Positions 1 to 12,194 of a stretch of DNA of 64,000 nucleotides are shown in pieces (positions within the stretch are counted from its first letter, which is position 1; every line of letters begins with the position of its first letter). The notes beneath the pieces are model-generated. The model was not told the DNA's origin and ran no database searches. It worked only from the letters and a program-made list of their open reading frames with translations. Source of the stretch: Turritopsis dohrnii (lineage: Eukaryota > Cnidaria > Hydrozoa > Anthoathecata > Oceaniidae). The translations under genes and the position numbers were made by a program. Location: the NCBI GenBank assembly GCA_027922465.2, contig BQMF02000006.1, forward strand, positions 2,200,379 to 2,264,378, written 5' to 3'.

Positions 1-400
1 CATCAATTATCCCTATCAATAACCGTGAAATTTGTCTGTTTGTTAAGTGAATCTAACACTTTTTTGTTGGTGTTTACTTATTGCACTAGAAAACATAACC
101 CAATTCAGCCCAACCAAGAATATTTTTTATGCCTTGATGGTTTAATTTTTGACACACTCTGTATTGAATTAGTATAATTCTGTTTTGGTTTTCTATCTTT
201 ATTGCTATCTCTCACTTTAGACTGCACGGCTATCTAAAAAATGACTTGTACACATTGATGTATAACATACTGACAATACAGTTGATACATTTGACCAGAA
301 CCGACTGACCACACTGACAGTTCAATGACTCTATGCATGACACCTGGAACAAAGAATTCAGATGTGATATGTTTGTTTTTCTCGTTGGTTTGGCAAATAA
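1..400. other. AT-rich stretch, no gene recognised
   Basis: I see no coding exon, RNA gene or repeat boundary here. It is the upstream flank of the decayed DDE-transposase-like gene. Confidence 0.4.
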
Positions 401-2619
401 ATGACCAGACTTTACTTTACACTATTGTTAGTGATTAAATTAGAGATTAAATTAGTGATTAAATTAAGGGATTGTTCATATTATACCATGGAGAAAGGGT
501 GTATTATAGCTTTAGATTTTACTAATATTAATTTTTCTAGAGAACGATCTGAAGTTGACAACCTGTTTGAGCTCTACACAACTATGCCACTCGATGAGGA
601 TGATGAGAGTGGCTTCTTTTACGATCGTAGAAAATTCAATGAAGGAAGACCTGAAGGAAATTTTGCTGCGTTTTATGAGGAGCTTGATAGCCTCCTTGAA
701 GAGTTTGGCAAAGCAGCTGAAGAAAGAAGGCATTCTGAAGCAGCACACATGCCATTGGCAGTTTCTGTTCCTCAACTGATGAAAAAGGTATTCTTTTAAA
801 AGATGGCCTTCCGAATATTTTGAAATTTTAAGCGATTTTCTCAAGAAAAATTAATTTGCAAGGACTTAATTCGTTAAAAATTATTTATTGAATTTTAGGT
901 GAAGGCTCGACTTGATGCAAATGGGCTTACCAAGGCTGCGATACCAACAGAAACAACTTTGAGGTTTCAATTTTTACCAGGGCATAAAAGACATACCGCT
1001 TCTCGATACACATCCCGATTCGATATTGTGTCGAAGATTCAAAGAAGACAATTGAGAAAATTTCATGAAGACGCACATTATGTTAATTCCTATTTTCTGT
1101 AAGTATATTAAAATTCTGTTTAGCTTCATTTCATGTCTATTACTAATTTTATTATAATACAAAGTAAGCACAGGTCGTCATTATGGGATGTCCTGTAAAA
1201 TGCCAGGATTTTTAAATAAGTTTTATAATAACAAAGTAATAAAAATCAGAACTCAACCAGTTATTATTATAGTTAAAACTCTTTATCACAATGCTTATTA
1301 TATTGGGGTGATAGTTTGTTTTCAGACGAGACTAGGGGTGTTTCCCACTTAAAACTTAAAACAAATTTTTTTGTAATTTTAGCAACCTGAAAAATTGGTG
1401 AGTCACCAACCGAGAGAAAACAGTACTTGTATGTATGGATGACAAAGCAAAGGTGCCACTTGGTGATCCTGGTACCCCTGAAGCTGCCACCAGCCATAAT
1501 CGAAAAGCATTGACAACCAAAAAGGTTACATTAGAATCATCTGATCATAATTACCACTCTGTCAACTTGACACCCTCAGTCAATCTGTTATGTGAAATTC
1601 CAGAGTCTCCAACAAGTTCGTTTTATAATGGACAGATATATGTTTGTATAAAGGACTCAATTTTTGAAGGTTCCGACCCAGTCAGGCATGTTATTGAGTT
1701 GCTACATGTATTACGTAAAGAATATAGTGAACTACCGCCGTACCTCTGCATCTTTTCTGATGGCGGTGCAGATCATAATGTTACATTTCTTTATGTACAG
1801 TGTGCCCTCTTGGCACTATTTCGTATGGGAAATTTTGATGTGTTGAATGCTGGGCGTTGTGCACCTCATCAATCCTACATCAACCCAGCAGAGAGGGTCA
1901 TGTCCCTTTTGAATATCGGGCTCCAGGGTTTGGCCCTTGAACGTGATCATATGGGTCCCTTTGAAAATGCAATCAAATCATGCAATTCCATGAAAGCCAT
2001 CCGTACAAAAGTTTTACATCAGCAAGGATTGAAAGAAGCGTATCAGTCTGCAATCGAGCCCAGTAGAAAGAAGGTGGAGCAATGTTTCAAAACATTAGAA
2101 TTAAAATCAAAAACAGTTAACACCTTTCCTCCAGATAGAGATAGTACCGAAATTGTAGAAGCTTTAAATCAAATTGACAACAAAATAACCAGCGACAAAT
2201 GTATACCTCACCACCAAGCCAAAATAAATAGTTATCCATCCTTGAAGAAGTTTATGGATAACCATCTAACAAAAGGCTTATACATGTTGCAGTACCGGAA
2301 ATGTGACGATGAAAGTTGTTGTCAGCGAAAGATTGATTTATTGCCACCTCTTGTACCAGCACCAGTCATGTCTCCTGATAAGGTTCACTATTTACCTTTT
2401 GATACTCTCTATGGGAAAGTCAAGACAACGGAAGCAGATTGCCCATCGCTGCAACCAAAGTCTGAAAAAAGGATAAAAACGAAGCGGGTCACAAATATCT
2501 TTCTAGTCGAGTTGTAACGACAGTCAAATGCCATCAGTGTGGAAAACCTAGATGTGTTTTTAGCTTGGCACATTCTTTACCAATTTCTGTAGAACGACTT
2601 CTAGAAGATATAATATATA
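401..2619 (+). pseudogene. DDE-transposase-like gene, three exons, broken
   Basis: Three coding blocks join in phase. Block 1 ends at 787 before a GTATTC donor (phase 0). Block 2 is 899-1098, between TTTTAG and GTAAGT. Block 3 starts at 1383 after TTTTAG. Block 3 carries spaced acidic motifs typical of a widespread cnidarian/fungal transposase-derived family: MDDKAKVPLGDPG (1435 on), FSDGGADHN (about 1757) and NPAERV (about 1884), read here as a DDE triad; that reading is an inference. Two lesions are visible. There is an in-frame TGA at 1399-1401 just upstream of the DDK motif. There is also a frameshift in the A-run near 2467, after which a Cys-rich end (KCHQCGKPRCVFS, about 2525-2560) continues in another frame. 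The reading frame then runs straight into a Helitron 3' end at 2620, so the insertion cut the gene. Not active in this form. Confidence 0.6.
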
Positions 2620-4548
2620 CTAGCCGCCAAGGCGGCGTCACTCGCCGCCCATGTTCAGCCTGCGCTGTATCACCACCTGCTCCAAATTATTGCACTTAAA
2701 ACCAGCGATAAGACTCCCTTTGCTGCTGGCTTTATCGCTTAACAAAGCTCGTTTAAACGTGAAGAGAAATGCGTTCTTGGTGTTTCAAATATCTTGCATG
2801 TTCTTAACTCAGCCGTTCATTGTCGCGGTCGCATTTAAAATGTCAGCAGACTTTCTTGATTTACACAATGCATTCCGAACGTGAACTTCACGTGGTTTTT
2901 ATTTACGATTTTAAACCAATCAAATATCACTTTTCAACTTATAATTAGCTTTTGTTTTACGCGCTCTAACATGGGTGCTATCAGAAGTAGGTGAAAAAAT
3001 GATTTCTCTTAAAAAGATAACACGGGAGGAGAAAAAAATGCACGTGCTTAATGAATGAAGTGAATAAAAAACGTTCGATCAGATTAAAATAGATTAAAAG
3101 AAATCGATTAAAAGAAATTAAGACAACTTTTAAGACAAAGCAAAAAAATATTTTGTTTCATAATACTCTTTTTTTACCTATCGGTTTTTAAACATTTTGA
3201 TTGCTCGGAAAAAAGTTCACCCGTCTCATACAGTCAGGCAAGCATTAGGATACACTGGCAAACTGAATATGCTTCCACGTTCTGCCACTGCTGATTGTCC
3301 AAAATGTTTAATCAGTTAGTTTCTTTGTATTTATTTGATGTATTGTTTTCAAAGCCAAGTCAACGGTGGTCCTTGGAATATAAAACTATCAATGATAATA
3401 AAAACAAAACATTATTTCGATTGGTTCACCAGCCAAAAAAAAAGTCACGTTCTATTGGGGTTGCAATGTATTTGCTTCGAACTCACGTCGCACACAAAAA
3501 AAGAAATAATTTCTCTCACAACTCAATCTACCATTTTGCGTGACTTACAGAAAGACGGAGAATCGGCTATTAATATATATATAGCCGCCAAGGCGGCGTC
3601 GCTCGCCGCCCATGTCCACATGCTCTGCATCACTGTATCAATAAACGTCAAATTTCCTTATAAACGGCTCGTACAACTTGTGTTCAACCAGAAGCAGATT
3701 CGAAGTCACAACTTCTGATAAACCCAATCTTTTATCAGTGTAACAATACACTCAAAACGTAGAGAGAGAAAACTTCAACTTTTTATTAGCTTTTGTTTTA
3801 AAAAAGTCACGCGCTCTAACATGGGTGCTATCAAACGTAAGGGGGAAATGGTTTCTCTTCTTAAAAAGATCACACGGGAGGAGAGAAAAAAGGCACGTGC
3901 TTAATGAATAAAGTGAATAAAAAAAACGTTCGATCTGACTAAAATAGATTAAAAGAAATCGATTAAAACAAATTAAGACAACTATTATGACAAAAGCAAA
4001 AAAAAATATTTTGTTTCATGATCTTTTTTTACCTATCGGTTTTTAAACATTTTGATTGCTCGAAAAAAAAGTTTACCCGTCTCAGACAGTCAGGCAAGGA
4101 TACTTTAGGATACACTGGCAAACATGCTGCCACGTTCTGCCACTGCTACTTTAAAAAAATATTTTGTTTCATGATACTCTTTTTTTACCTATCAGTTTTT
4201 AAACATTTTCATTGCTCGAAAATAAAGTTTACCCGTCTCAGACAGTCAGGCAAGGATACATTTGGATACACTGGAAAACATGCTGCCACGTTCTGCTTTT
4301 TGTCCAAAATGTTTAATCAGTTAGTTTCTTTGTATTTAGTTGATGTATTGTTTTCAAAGCCAAGTCAACAATGGTCCATGGAATATAAAACTACCAATAA
4401 TAATAAAAACAAAATGTTATTCCCATAAATTCACCAGCCAAAAAAAGTCATGTTCGATTGGGGTTGGAATGTATTTCGTTTTGAACTCACGTCGCGCACA
4501 AAGAAAGAAATAATTTCGCTCACAACTCAATCTATCATTTTGCTTGAC

Positions 4549-4580
4549 TTACAAACAAACAAACAGACAGACAGACAGAG
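4549..4580. repeat. AAAC/AGAC microsatellite
   Basis: Short run of AAAC then AGAC units next to a Helitron junction. The same motif recurs at 5611-5643. Confidence 0.8.
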
Positions 4581-5610
4581 AATCGGCTATAAATATATAG
4601 ACTAGCCGCCAAGGCGGCGTCGCTCGCCGCCCATGTTCAGCATGCGGTGACTTCACGAAAAATAAAATTAAGGAATTGGCAACCGAAAGTGTTACCATGT
4701 TGTAGAGCTCGAAAAACTGATTAAAAAAATGTACGATCAACCGTTACAGAGATAACATTCTTCAAAGATTTTGATGACGTCACAGACCCCTCCCAAAAAA
4801 ATTAGACCCAAATTTTTTGTCACCCCATCGCCTGTATCGCGGACCCGAAAAACCGTCAGTTATCCAAGAGGCAGATTCGAAATCAAATATCAAATATCAG
4901 TTTAAACAATGGTTCAAAAAAACCCCAAATTTCATTTGTTATTTATTTTTTAAAACAATCGTTGATCAGTACAACAATGCACTCAAACCGTAGAGAGAAC
5001 AAAACTTTTTATTAACTTTTGTTTTAAAAACGTTACGCGCTCTAACATGGGTGCTATCAAACAGGGGAAAAATGGTTTCTCTTCTTAAAAAGTTCACACG
5101 GAGGAGAGAAAAAAGGCACGTGCTAAATGAATAAATAGAATAAAAAAACGTTCGATCAGAACGCTTAACAATTAAAAGAATAAGAAGAAATTAATTTATT
5201 AAAAGAAAAGCAAAAAAAAACACATTTTGTTTTGATATGATACTCTTTTTTTACCTATCGGTTTTTAAACATTTTGATTGCTCAAAAAAAAGTTCACCCG
5301 TCTCAGACAGTCAGGCAAGAATAAGTGGCAAACCAAACATATGCTGCCACGTTCTGCCACTGCTGCTTTTTGTCCAAAATATTTAATCAGTTAGTGACTT
5401 TGTATTTAGTTGATGTACCGTTTTCAAAGCCAAGTCAACGTGGAATATAAAACTAACAATAATGAGAAAAACAAAACGTTATTCCTATTAGTTCATCAGC
5501 CAAAAAAGTCACGTTCGATTGGGGTTGCAATGTATTTGCTTCGAACTCACTTCGCACACAAAAAAAGAAATAATTTCGCTCATAACTTAATCTACCATTT
5601 CGCATGACTT

Positions 5611-5643
5611 ACAAACAAACAAACAAACAAACAAACAAACAGA
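5611..5643. repeat. AAAC microsatellite
   Basis: About seven AAAC units immediately 5' (plus strand) of the Helitron end at 5668. Confidence 0.85.
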
Positions 5644-5667
5644 CAGAATCGGCTATTAATATATAGA

Positions 5668-6060
5668 CTAGCCGCCAAGGCGGCGTCGCTCGCCGCCCAT
5701 GTTCAGTATGCGTTGTGTCACCTCCCAATGAGTTCACGAATATTGGAATTCAGGTATTGACAATGGAAAGTGTTACCATCGTGTAGAGCTCGAAAAGAGT
5801 TCACGAAAAATAGAATTAACGAATTGACAATGGAAAGTAGAGCTCGAAAAATTCTGAGCAAGAAAATGCCCATGTTCAGCCTGCCTTGAGTTCACGAAAA
5901 ATAAAATTAAGTAATTGGCAATAATAAGTGTACCCATGTTGTAGAGCTCGAAAAACTGATCAAAAAAATGTATGGGATCGTTCCGCTACGATCAACCGTT
6001 ACAGAGATATCATCGTTCGAAGAATTTGATGACGTCGCTCGCCGCCCATGTTCAGGATGC
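5668..6060 (-). mobile_element. partial fourth Helitron unit and rearranged remnants
   Basis: The 5668 CTAG/hairpin end is followed by about 390 bp in which the GTTGTAGAGCTCGAAAAACTGATC block and GCTCGCCGCCCATGTTCAG recur (5703, 5872, 6040). This indicates repeated internal deletion or duplication of the same family. No coding content. Confidence 0.5.
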
Positions 6061-6222
6061 CTCCCCCAAAAGAGTTCACAAAAAATATAATGGCATGGAA
6101 AGAGGGGAATCAAGAAAAGAACCGAAGAAGATTTATAATTCAACATTTATAATTCAACAAAAATGAAACATAAAACAACATGAAACAAAAAAACAAAACA
6201 TAAAAAACACAAACACAAACAT

Positions 6223-6339
6223 TTAGTATGGCTGCGGCCTGTTGCTATTGCGGTTCTGCCCCCGGCCTCTACCGCGGGTTTGGCCTGGAGGGAAAAAACC
6301 CCTCCATGCCGCACCCACGAACCGAGGGCGGCATAACGA
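6223..6339 (-). CDS. candidate 3'-terminal Gly/Arg-rich exon
   Basis: On the minus strand a 117-bp open stretch follows a TTATAG acceptor and ends in TAA. It is markedly GC-rich against its surroundings. Its C-terminus reads TRGRGRGQNRNSNRPQPY, an RGG/RG-box style tail as in hnRNP-type RNA-binding proteins. A short exon-like block on the same strand (about 6596-6642, between TTTTTCAG and GTAAGT) and a Gly-rich block at 7730-7790 with a GTAGGC donor could be upstream exons, but phases are not proven. This could be the only host gene end in the window, or a chance composition island. Confidence 0.3.
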   Translation of the reverse strand, partial: SLCRPRFVGAAWRGFFPPGQTRGRGRGQNRNSNRPQPY

Positions 6340-6342
6340 CTA

Positions 6343-7590
6343 TAACAGCTAATTACGAAGTAGCCGCTCCATATCTAAAAATAATAAAAAAAAATTAATA
6401 AGCAACAACCAAAAAAGTATATTTTTTAGAGAACCATAGAAATATTTTGCGAAAGGGAATGGACATACCTATATTATTGTTATTATTCAAATTTCGAACT
6501 GAAAAGAAAAACAAAGATTTAATGAAGCATTTTATAGAATTGAAATCAGTATTCATAAAACAAAATGAAATTATCATAGGTACTTACATAACGCCGCAAC
6601 TGCCGCTTGGACATTATTGTCATTATTATTTGCCATCTGAAAAAGTAACGATAATTATATTGTTAAGACTACTTTTTTCTTGGACATGCAGTCACTATTT
6701 CATTAACAAGTGATAATACAAATGTTGACTAAAAGTATTCTAGGTGTTAAAGGTACAATATTCCATATGACAACATGAATGAGATACAGAAAAGCAACAT
6801 ATAACGGCCAATATGTTTAATGCTAATTTAGTCTGTAAAAGGAAAATATTGGACAATAGTTCAAATTATATATTCTCAATATATATTTACAATGTATAAT
6901 CAGATAAATATGAAATCACTTTAAACACTTTTATAGAGAAAAACTGTGGATCAAATTACTTCTTATAAGCATGTTCTCAAGTTAGTTTTTCTCAAGAATA
7001 TATGAAACACGTGTGATTATTATACCGACACCAGGGGAAAAACTGCTGGTTATCCCAAGCCAAAGGGGATTGATTAAGTCTATTGTTCCAGAAGAAACCG
7101 TATAGATAGGTTGGGGGATGTGACTGAATTATAAACAAAACCACTTGTGAACATGCAGCCATGTCTAACTTCCAAACTTTCTATTATCTCAATAAACATA
7201 GACCCATCTCTCAAGTGCAACGAAATTTCATCTTTCTTCACATTAAGCTGATATGTATTTTCTATTCTACGACTATACGCAAACTCTAAAGATATGAAAT
7301 TAAGTTGTGCTCACAACATGAACTTGTGAAAAAATCTAACTGAATCTACTTTCAATTTGTTAGCAAAGCCTCAAGTTAGGAGGAATATTTTCAAAAGATT
7401 TCTTACCCAAGTGTCTCAATCCAAAGCTACACAACATGCAAATTATGTGTAGAGGTTTACGCTTTGTCTCATTATCTAAAAAAGAAAAGAAAATCTAAGA
7501 GAACTGCAGGTACAACAAATAGTAATGGACTAACAGGTTAAAAAAGGCAAAGAATTGTAAGCGAAACATTCATACCAATTTCTAAAAGAA
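6343..7590. other. intergenic or intronic AT-rich DNA
   Basis: Apart from the possible 46-bp exon near 6596-6642 on the minus strand, I see no gene, RNA or clear repeat here. Confidence 0.4.
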
Positions 7591-7729
7591 ACCATGCAGT
7601 TCAACATGTATGGCCATATGTTACTGTATAACAATGATAAAACTGCCTTTTCAATGACATCAGAATCTCAAAAAAAGAGAATAAATTACAATATGTCACA
7701 CATACAACGACTTTTTGCCGCTTGCCTAC

Positions 7730-7790
7730 CCTCCTCCACCCGGCTCCATGCCGCTTTCATACCCTCCTCCATCCGGCTCCATGCCGCTTC
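7730..7790 (-). CDS. candidate Gly-rich repeat exon
   Basis: Minus-strand reading gives two copies of a short Gly-rich repeat (YGSGMEPDGGG, then YESGMEPGGG) immediately before a GTAGGC donor. This low-complexity composition matches that of RNA-binding proteins with RGG tails, such as the candidate exon at 6223-6339. The acceptor side is not certain, and no RNA-recognition motif is visible nearby. Confidence 0.25.
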
Positions 7791-7942
7791 CATATTTTTC
7801 CATAATCCATTCAATCTTCAATCTACTCAAAGTTCAAGGTAATCTAATCTAATGCTATATACTAATCATTTGGCATATTCAATCTAATCTATTCAATGTA
7901 AACTAATCTAATTTCTAGGTCATCTAATCTAATGCTATACTC

Positions 7943-8105
7943 ATTCAATTCAATTCAATTCAATGTAAATCAATCCAATGTAATTCAATTCAATGTAATT
8001 CATTTCAATGTAATTCATTTCAATGTAATTCATTTCAATGTAATTCATTTCAATGTAATTCATTTCAATGTAATTCATTTCAATGTAATTAATTTCAATG
8101 TAAAC
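7943..8105. repeat. 15-bp minisatellite
   Basis: Units of the form AATGTAATTCATTTC repeat about ten times with little drift, flanked by a looser (ATTCA)n area from about 7840. It reads open in both directions as a simple peptide repeat, which is an artefact of the 15-bp period. Confidence 0.9.
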
Positions 8106-8253
8106 TGCTTTAATTTCAGTATTATTCAATTCAATGTATACCAATTGAATTGTCAGGTAATGTAATGTGATGCCTCCTCATTAACCTTGCGTAAAGTTTC
8201 AATTCAAAACATTTAATATCAATTGCACAAATATTTTTGCAAGGTAAAAATAT

Positions 8254-11200
8254 TCATAATACCTGTTGGTAGACTAAATTTCTAGTGTAGCATCTCTCTC
8301 TAACATAGCCTTGCTGCAAAGTTCTACAAACCTTTACTTTCACCGCTTCAAAGCGTCGTGTTCGTGAAAATGCAACATACAGTTGACCGTGACTGAAGCA
8401 AGGCCTTTGCATGTAAATACCAACCCGTTCAAACGTCTGACCTTGACTTTTGTTAATGGTTATTGCGTAGGACAAACGGAGAGGAAATTGTGTACCCTTC
8501 AGTTGAAACGGAAGGTTGGTATCGTTGGGACACAATGTTACTCTAGGAATGAGCACCCGATTTCCAGCGGAGATACCCGTCAGCACTTCACAATCAAGGA
8601 TATTCTCTCGGAGATTACGGATGACTAATCGGGTGCCGCTGCATAAACCGCCCTTCAATGATAAATTTCGCAGCAGCATCACTATACTGTTGACTTTCAA
8701 GCTCAACCTGTGGGGAGGCATTCCAGAAGGAGTAAGCGAATTGATGAACTCCATCGGATACAGGTCAATCTCTTCTTGCTCATCAGAAACAACAGAATCG
8801 ACGCTAAAGTATGTGGCTGTTTCCCAGGCATTCCTTGAAGAATCCGTTCATTAATTACTAAAGCCTCATCATTGGTTGGTGTCAGAATTACACGACTCGA
8901 CATATCCTCTCCTCCAGCATCACTAAAAATAGAATGGACGATATCATTATTTTCGTGCACAACACATTCGTGCGGAATTTCGATGGAGTCTTTAAATGGC
9001 TCATCCACTTTTTTCGGTATTGTTCCACTTCCTAATTCAAGTAGGAATTCTGCAAATCCCCTTTCTCCAGGTGCAGCTCTCATGTTGACATTTAGATGAA
9101 AGATTTGCACTATTGGCCACAAGACAGAGCTCTTGATGCATGCTTCCACTATCTGAGCTGGTCTGCCTAAAATCACCACCTAAAAGAACAACCTTTCCAG
9201 CAAAAGGCACATCACTGTTACAGATATCTCTGAACATTCTATCAATAGCCTAAAGTGCTTAGGAATCATACTTGCCTCATCAAATATCAAAATATGCTGA
9301 CTACGTAAGAAATCGGCATGCCTACTGTTAGGCTTGACATTGCATGTTGAATTGTCCAATACAGGAACAGGTAATTTAAAAAGAGAATGGACTGTCTTAC
9401 CATTTTGTAACAGTGTTGCTGCAATTCCAGTCCATCCACACGTACTTACTGATAGGTTTCTTCCAATAACCTCGCGAATGATGTAATTTACGTGAAAGTT
9501 TTACCTGTTCCACCGGGTCCATCAAGGAAGAAAACTTTAGCATTATTATTGTCGTTTGTTGCCACTGCATCTAGGACTGCATCAGCAAGTTGGTCAGCAT
9601 TCAACGTGTTCCTCATGTTGATGGCCTCTTCCCTCATTTCATCAGCATTTGGTAGATCATCAGGAATAGCTTGTTCAAAAGCTGGTAAATCAAAGTAAGT
9701 AACAACCCTACCAAATTGCTGCAGGACTTCCTGAATTTTTCCAAGAGCTGACTGCTCTGCTTGTACTTCCGGCTGGTGTCTCAAAAAATCTTCAATCATG
9801 TGAGCACGAAATCTTTCCCACAACGCAGCTGGATTGCTTGGCTCTCCATGAATCAGAATGAAAGACAACGCTTTGCGAATTTTAGAGGGAGTTGCTGATT
9901 CGCCAAGTTCTTCCATGGTTTGTATCCACAAAGTATCGTCATCCAATAGTCCAAGTGCAATACACGCTTCCCTAAAAGATCTATATAAAATCCCATTAAC
10001 AGTTCTAAGGTATTCAAAGGAAGTCGCACCAGGAACATGTAACAACAGCACACGTAAGAAATACCTTTCACCCTGCCGAATGCTAGCATTGTACATTCTA
10101 CTTACAATTTTTACTGCTCCACGCTGACGTGTCACCCACTTACGTTGTCGTGTTTGAAACACATAATGGTGGGGGATATCAGGATATAAATATTGACGTG
10201 CCTGTTTGTCAACACGATTCAATTCGAACCAAGCAGTTAACTTAGTGTGCTCTTTTCCTCTTTCCAGTCCTTCTCTGAAAAAAATCTGCTGCTCATTTGG
10301 AAGGTGAACAGGAAGTTGTAAAATTGCATGACTTTGAGTGTGCATTGGAAAAGAGCATAAACGCCACACAGCTTCTGGAGCAGATACATACCTCGCATCT
10401 AAAAAAGTTTTGATTTCGTCATGATCTATTCGCTCATTGATTTCAATATGAGCAGTATCGTGTCCTTTGTAAATGTATTTGTACAAATATTTGACACTTT
10501 TAATGGAAACGCAGGCCTCTAGGTTTATATGTGCATTGTACTTTTTGCTGAGGAAAGGATTGTGTGGGACGATCCATCTGTTGTCAAGATCCATATTCTG
10601 AATTCGAACAGTTCTTCCGTCATCTGGTCGGTGATATAAAGGATAGCCATCCACATTTAAAACAGTTCCATTGTTGAACTGCTTTGGAAAATTTTTGCTG
10701 CACTTACCATCTTGTATACACGGTGAAGACACATTCAAATGGCCACATGGACCATGGACCATGCAGGATTTGATAATTTCATAAAGTTCTGGTTCTTGAT
10801 CGCGATTTGGAATTCGTGCTGATATCAATGAATCTATGTCATCACCATTGCGCAACTTAAATTCGTTGCCAAGATGCAACAGCATGTGCACATGAGGTAG
10901 ACCCCTTTTCTGAAATTCTATAACATCCACCTGTGCTACAGATACACCTAGAACAGAATCTTTGATAATATCGTTTTTAAGAGTTTCCAACTTCAATTTG
11001 AATACTCGTGCAACCAGATCTGGTCTATCTGATGCGGTTTGACCAGACAAAAGATTTTGAACAATTTCAGGCCATCTGGATTGCATGTAAAAGTTAAAAA
11101 TAAATCTGGTTTACCTTGTTTTGAAAATAATGCCATAGCATCTAGGTACAATTGGTGCATATTTCTCGGTGAACCTGAAAAGGTAGATGGCAATACAACG

Positions 11201-11985
11201 ATATTACCCGCACGGAGGTTTCGTTCATGGGCAGCTTCCTCCAAATAGTCCATCAGGCCTGTGTAGCTATCTGCCCGTAGTTGTTCTTGGTTCTGGCGTA
11301 TGAAGTCGAGTCTCGCTCCCTCAACTTTGACATAGCTGTCAACAACAAACTGTTGAAATAGTTTTCCAGCGAAATGTAAAGCAGAAAATTCACGTCTAAT
11401 GGCAATACGATAAATATAATACTGCAATTGTGTAACTTTATTCCGCCTTTCAGTTGCATGCTGTTGGACGTGATTCATGTTTGGATTCCATCCAGGATCA
11501 CCTCTAGGAAAAATCATTGGATACATCATGGAGTCAATGTTTGTAGATGTGTAAGGAATATTGCGCAAGGGCTGATCTCTTGGATAAACAACAATATTTC
11601 TACCAGCGGGAGGTGCACCATCGTTACCTACAAAAACTGCTGCAACTTCTTCGTGATGTGGAGCATTGTATCTCCTCCTGTCTTCACCTTCTCGCATATA
11701 CATACCCACTACGGAGGTTGCTCTATTTTCTAAAAGCGCCCTTTCCTCCTCTTCCTGTTCAACCTGAGCCAAGTTACGATATGCTGCGGCATAAGGTGAA
11801 ACTCTATTAATGACTGTTTGTATTTGCTCCATCAAGTCTCTGTTGCAATCCGTATTAGAAGGGTTTTGCATACGTATGTCAAGCGAATTAGCAGCTTCGA
11901 TAATATACAGTTGGCTAAACATGGGCACTTGGTTTTCATTAGCATGCAGTGTTCCATACCTATGTAGCAGTTGTCCACATATCCT
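8254..11985 (-). pseudogene. Helitron Rep/helicase (copy 1), frameshifted
   Basis: This is a rolling-circle transposon protein combining an HUH replication initiator and a PIF1-family helicase. In coding order there is an N-terminal Helitron-like domain (11985-11000), the HUH motif GLPHVHMLLHL (about 10885) and the Tyr-rich motif KYLYKYIYKG (about 10470). These are followed by helicase motif I GPGGTGKTFT (about 9500), the GGDFRQ motif (about 9170), TINKSQGQTF (about 8430) and SHGQLYVAFSR (about 8370), with the C-terminus at 8254. The frame changes near 11075, 9487, 9160 and 8830, including a small loss right after GGDFRQ, so the gene is dead. The first visible residues follow a TTTTAG acceptor at 11985, so earlier exons are missing or lie beyond 12.0 kb. 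Confidence 0.85.
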
Positions 11986-11999
11986 AAAACATGGAGGAG

Positions 12000-12194
12000 G
12001 GCATTTTCAATTGATGAAATTAAACATGATGATCAATTTGTAAATGATTACCATAAACCTCCGCATATAAGCCCTGGGCTTATACAAGTTGGTAAGCTTT
12101 TTTTGGGTGGGGTTGTGCACGGGGGTGGGCTTATACACGGGTGGGCTTATACATGGAAAACAATAACAACATATTAAATATCTTATTATAATAA
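12000..12194. other. spacer with repeated GGGCTTATAC words
   Basis: Contains several copies of GGGCTTATACA (about 12070-12150). It separates the 5' side of Helitron copy 1 from the 5' end of the next Helitron. No gene seen. Confidence 0.35.

Larger units (their letters stand above)
2620..5667 (-). mobile_element. tandem array of three ~1-kb non-autonomous Helitron units
   Basis: Near-identical junctions occur at 2620, about 3582, 4602 and 5668. Read on the minus strand, each shows the short hairpin GCCGCC-aa-GGCGGC ending in CTAG followed by T (ATAG variant at 3582), the standard Helitron 3' terminus. Units are about 0.96, 1.02 and 1.07 kb and share internal blocks, such as GCGCTCTAACATGGGTGCTA near 2970, 3810 and 5036, and the TTTTTACCTATCGGTTTTTAAAC block. 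Between 4018 and 4320 one internal block is itself duplicated. Each later junction is preceded by an AAAC/AGAC repeat and AATCGGCTATTAATATATA. No protein is encoded; the short reading frames are chance. The leftmost copy interrupts a transposase-like gene. Confidence 0.7.

Noticed and set aside
7943..8105. CRISPR-like array
   Set aside because: Direct 15-bp units without spacers in eukaryotic DNA; a minisatellite.
7932..8165. Open frames on both strands rich in Asn/Phe/His or Tyr/Ile/Glu
   Set aside because: They are translations of a 15-bp minisatellite; period divisible by three keeps frames open.
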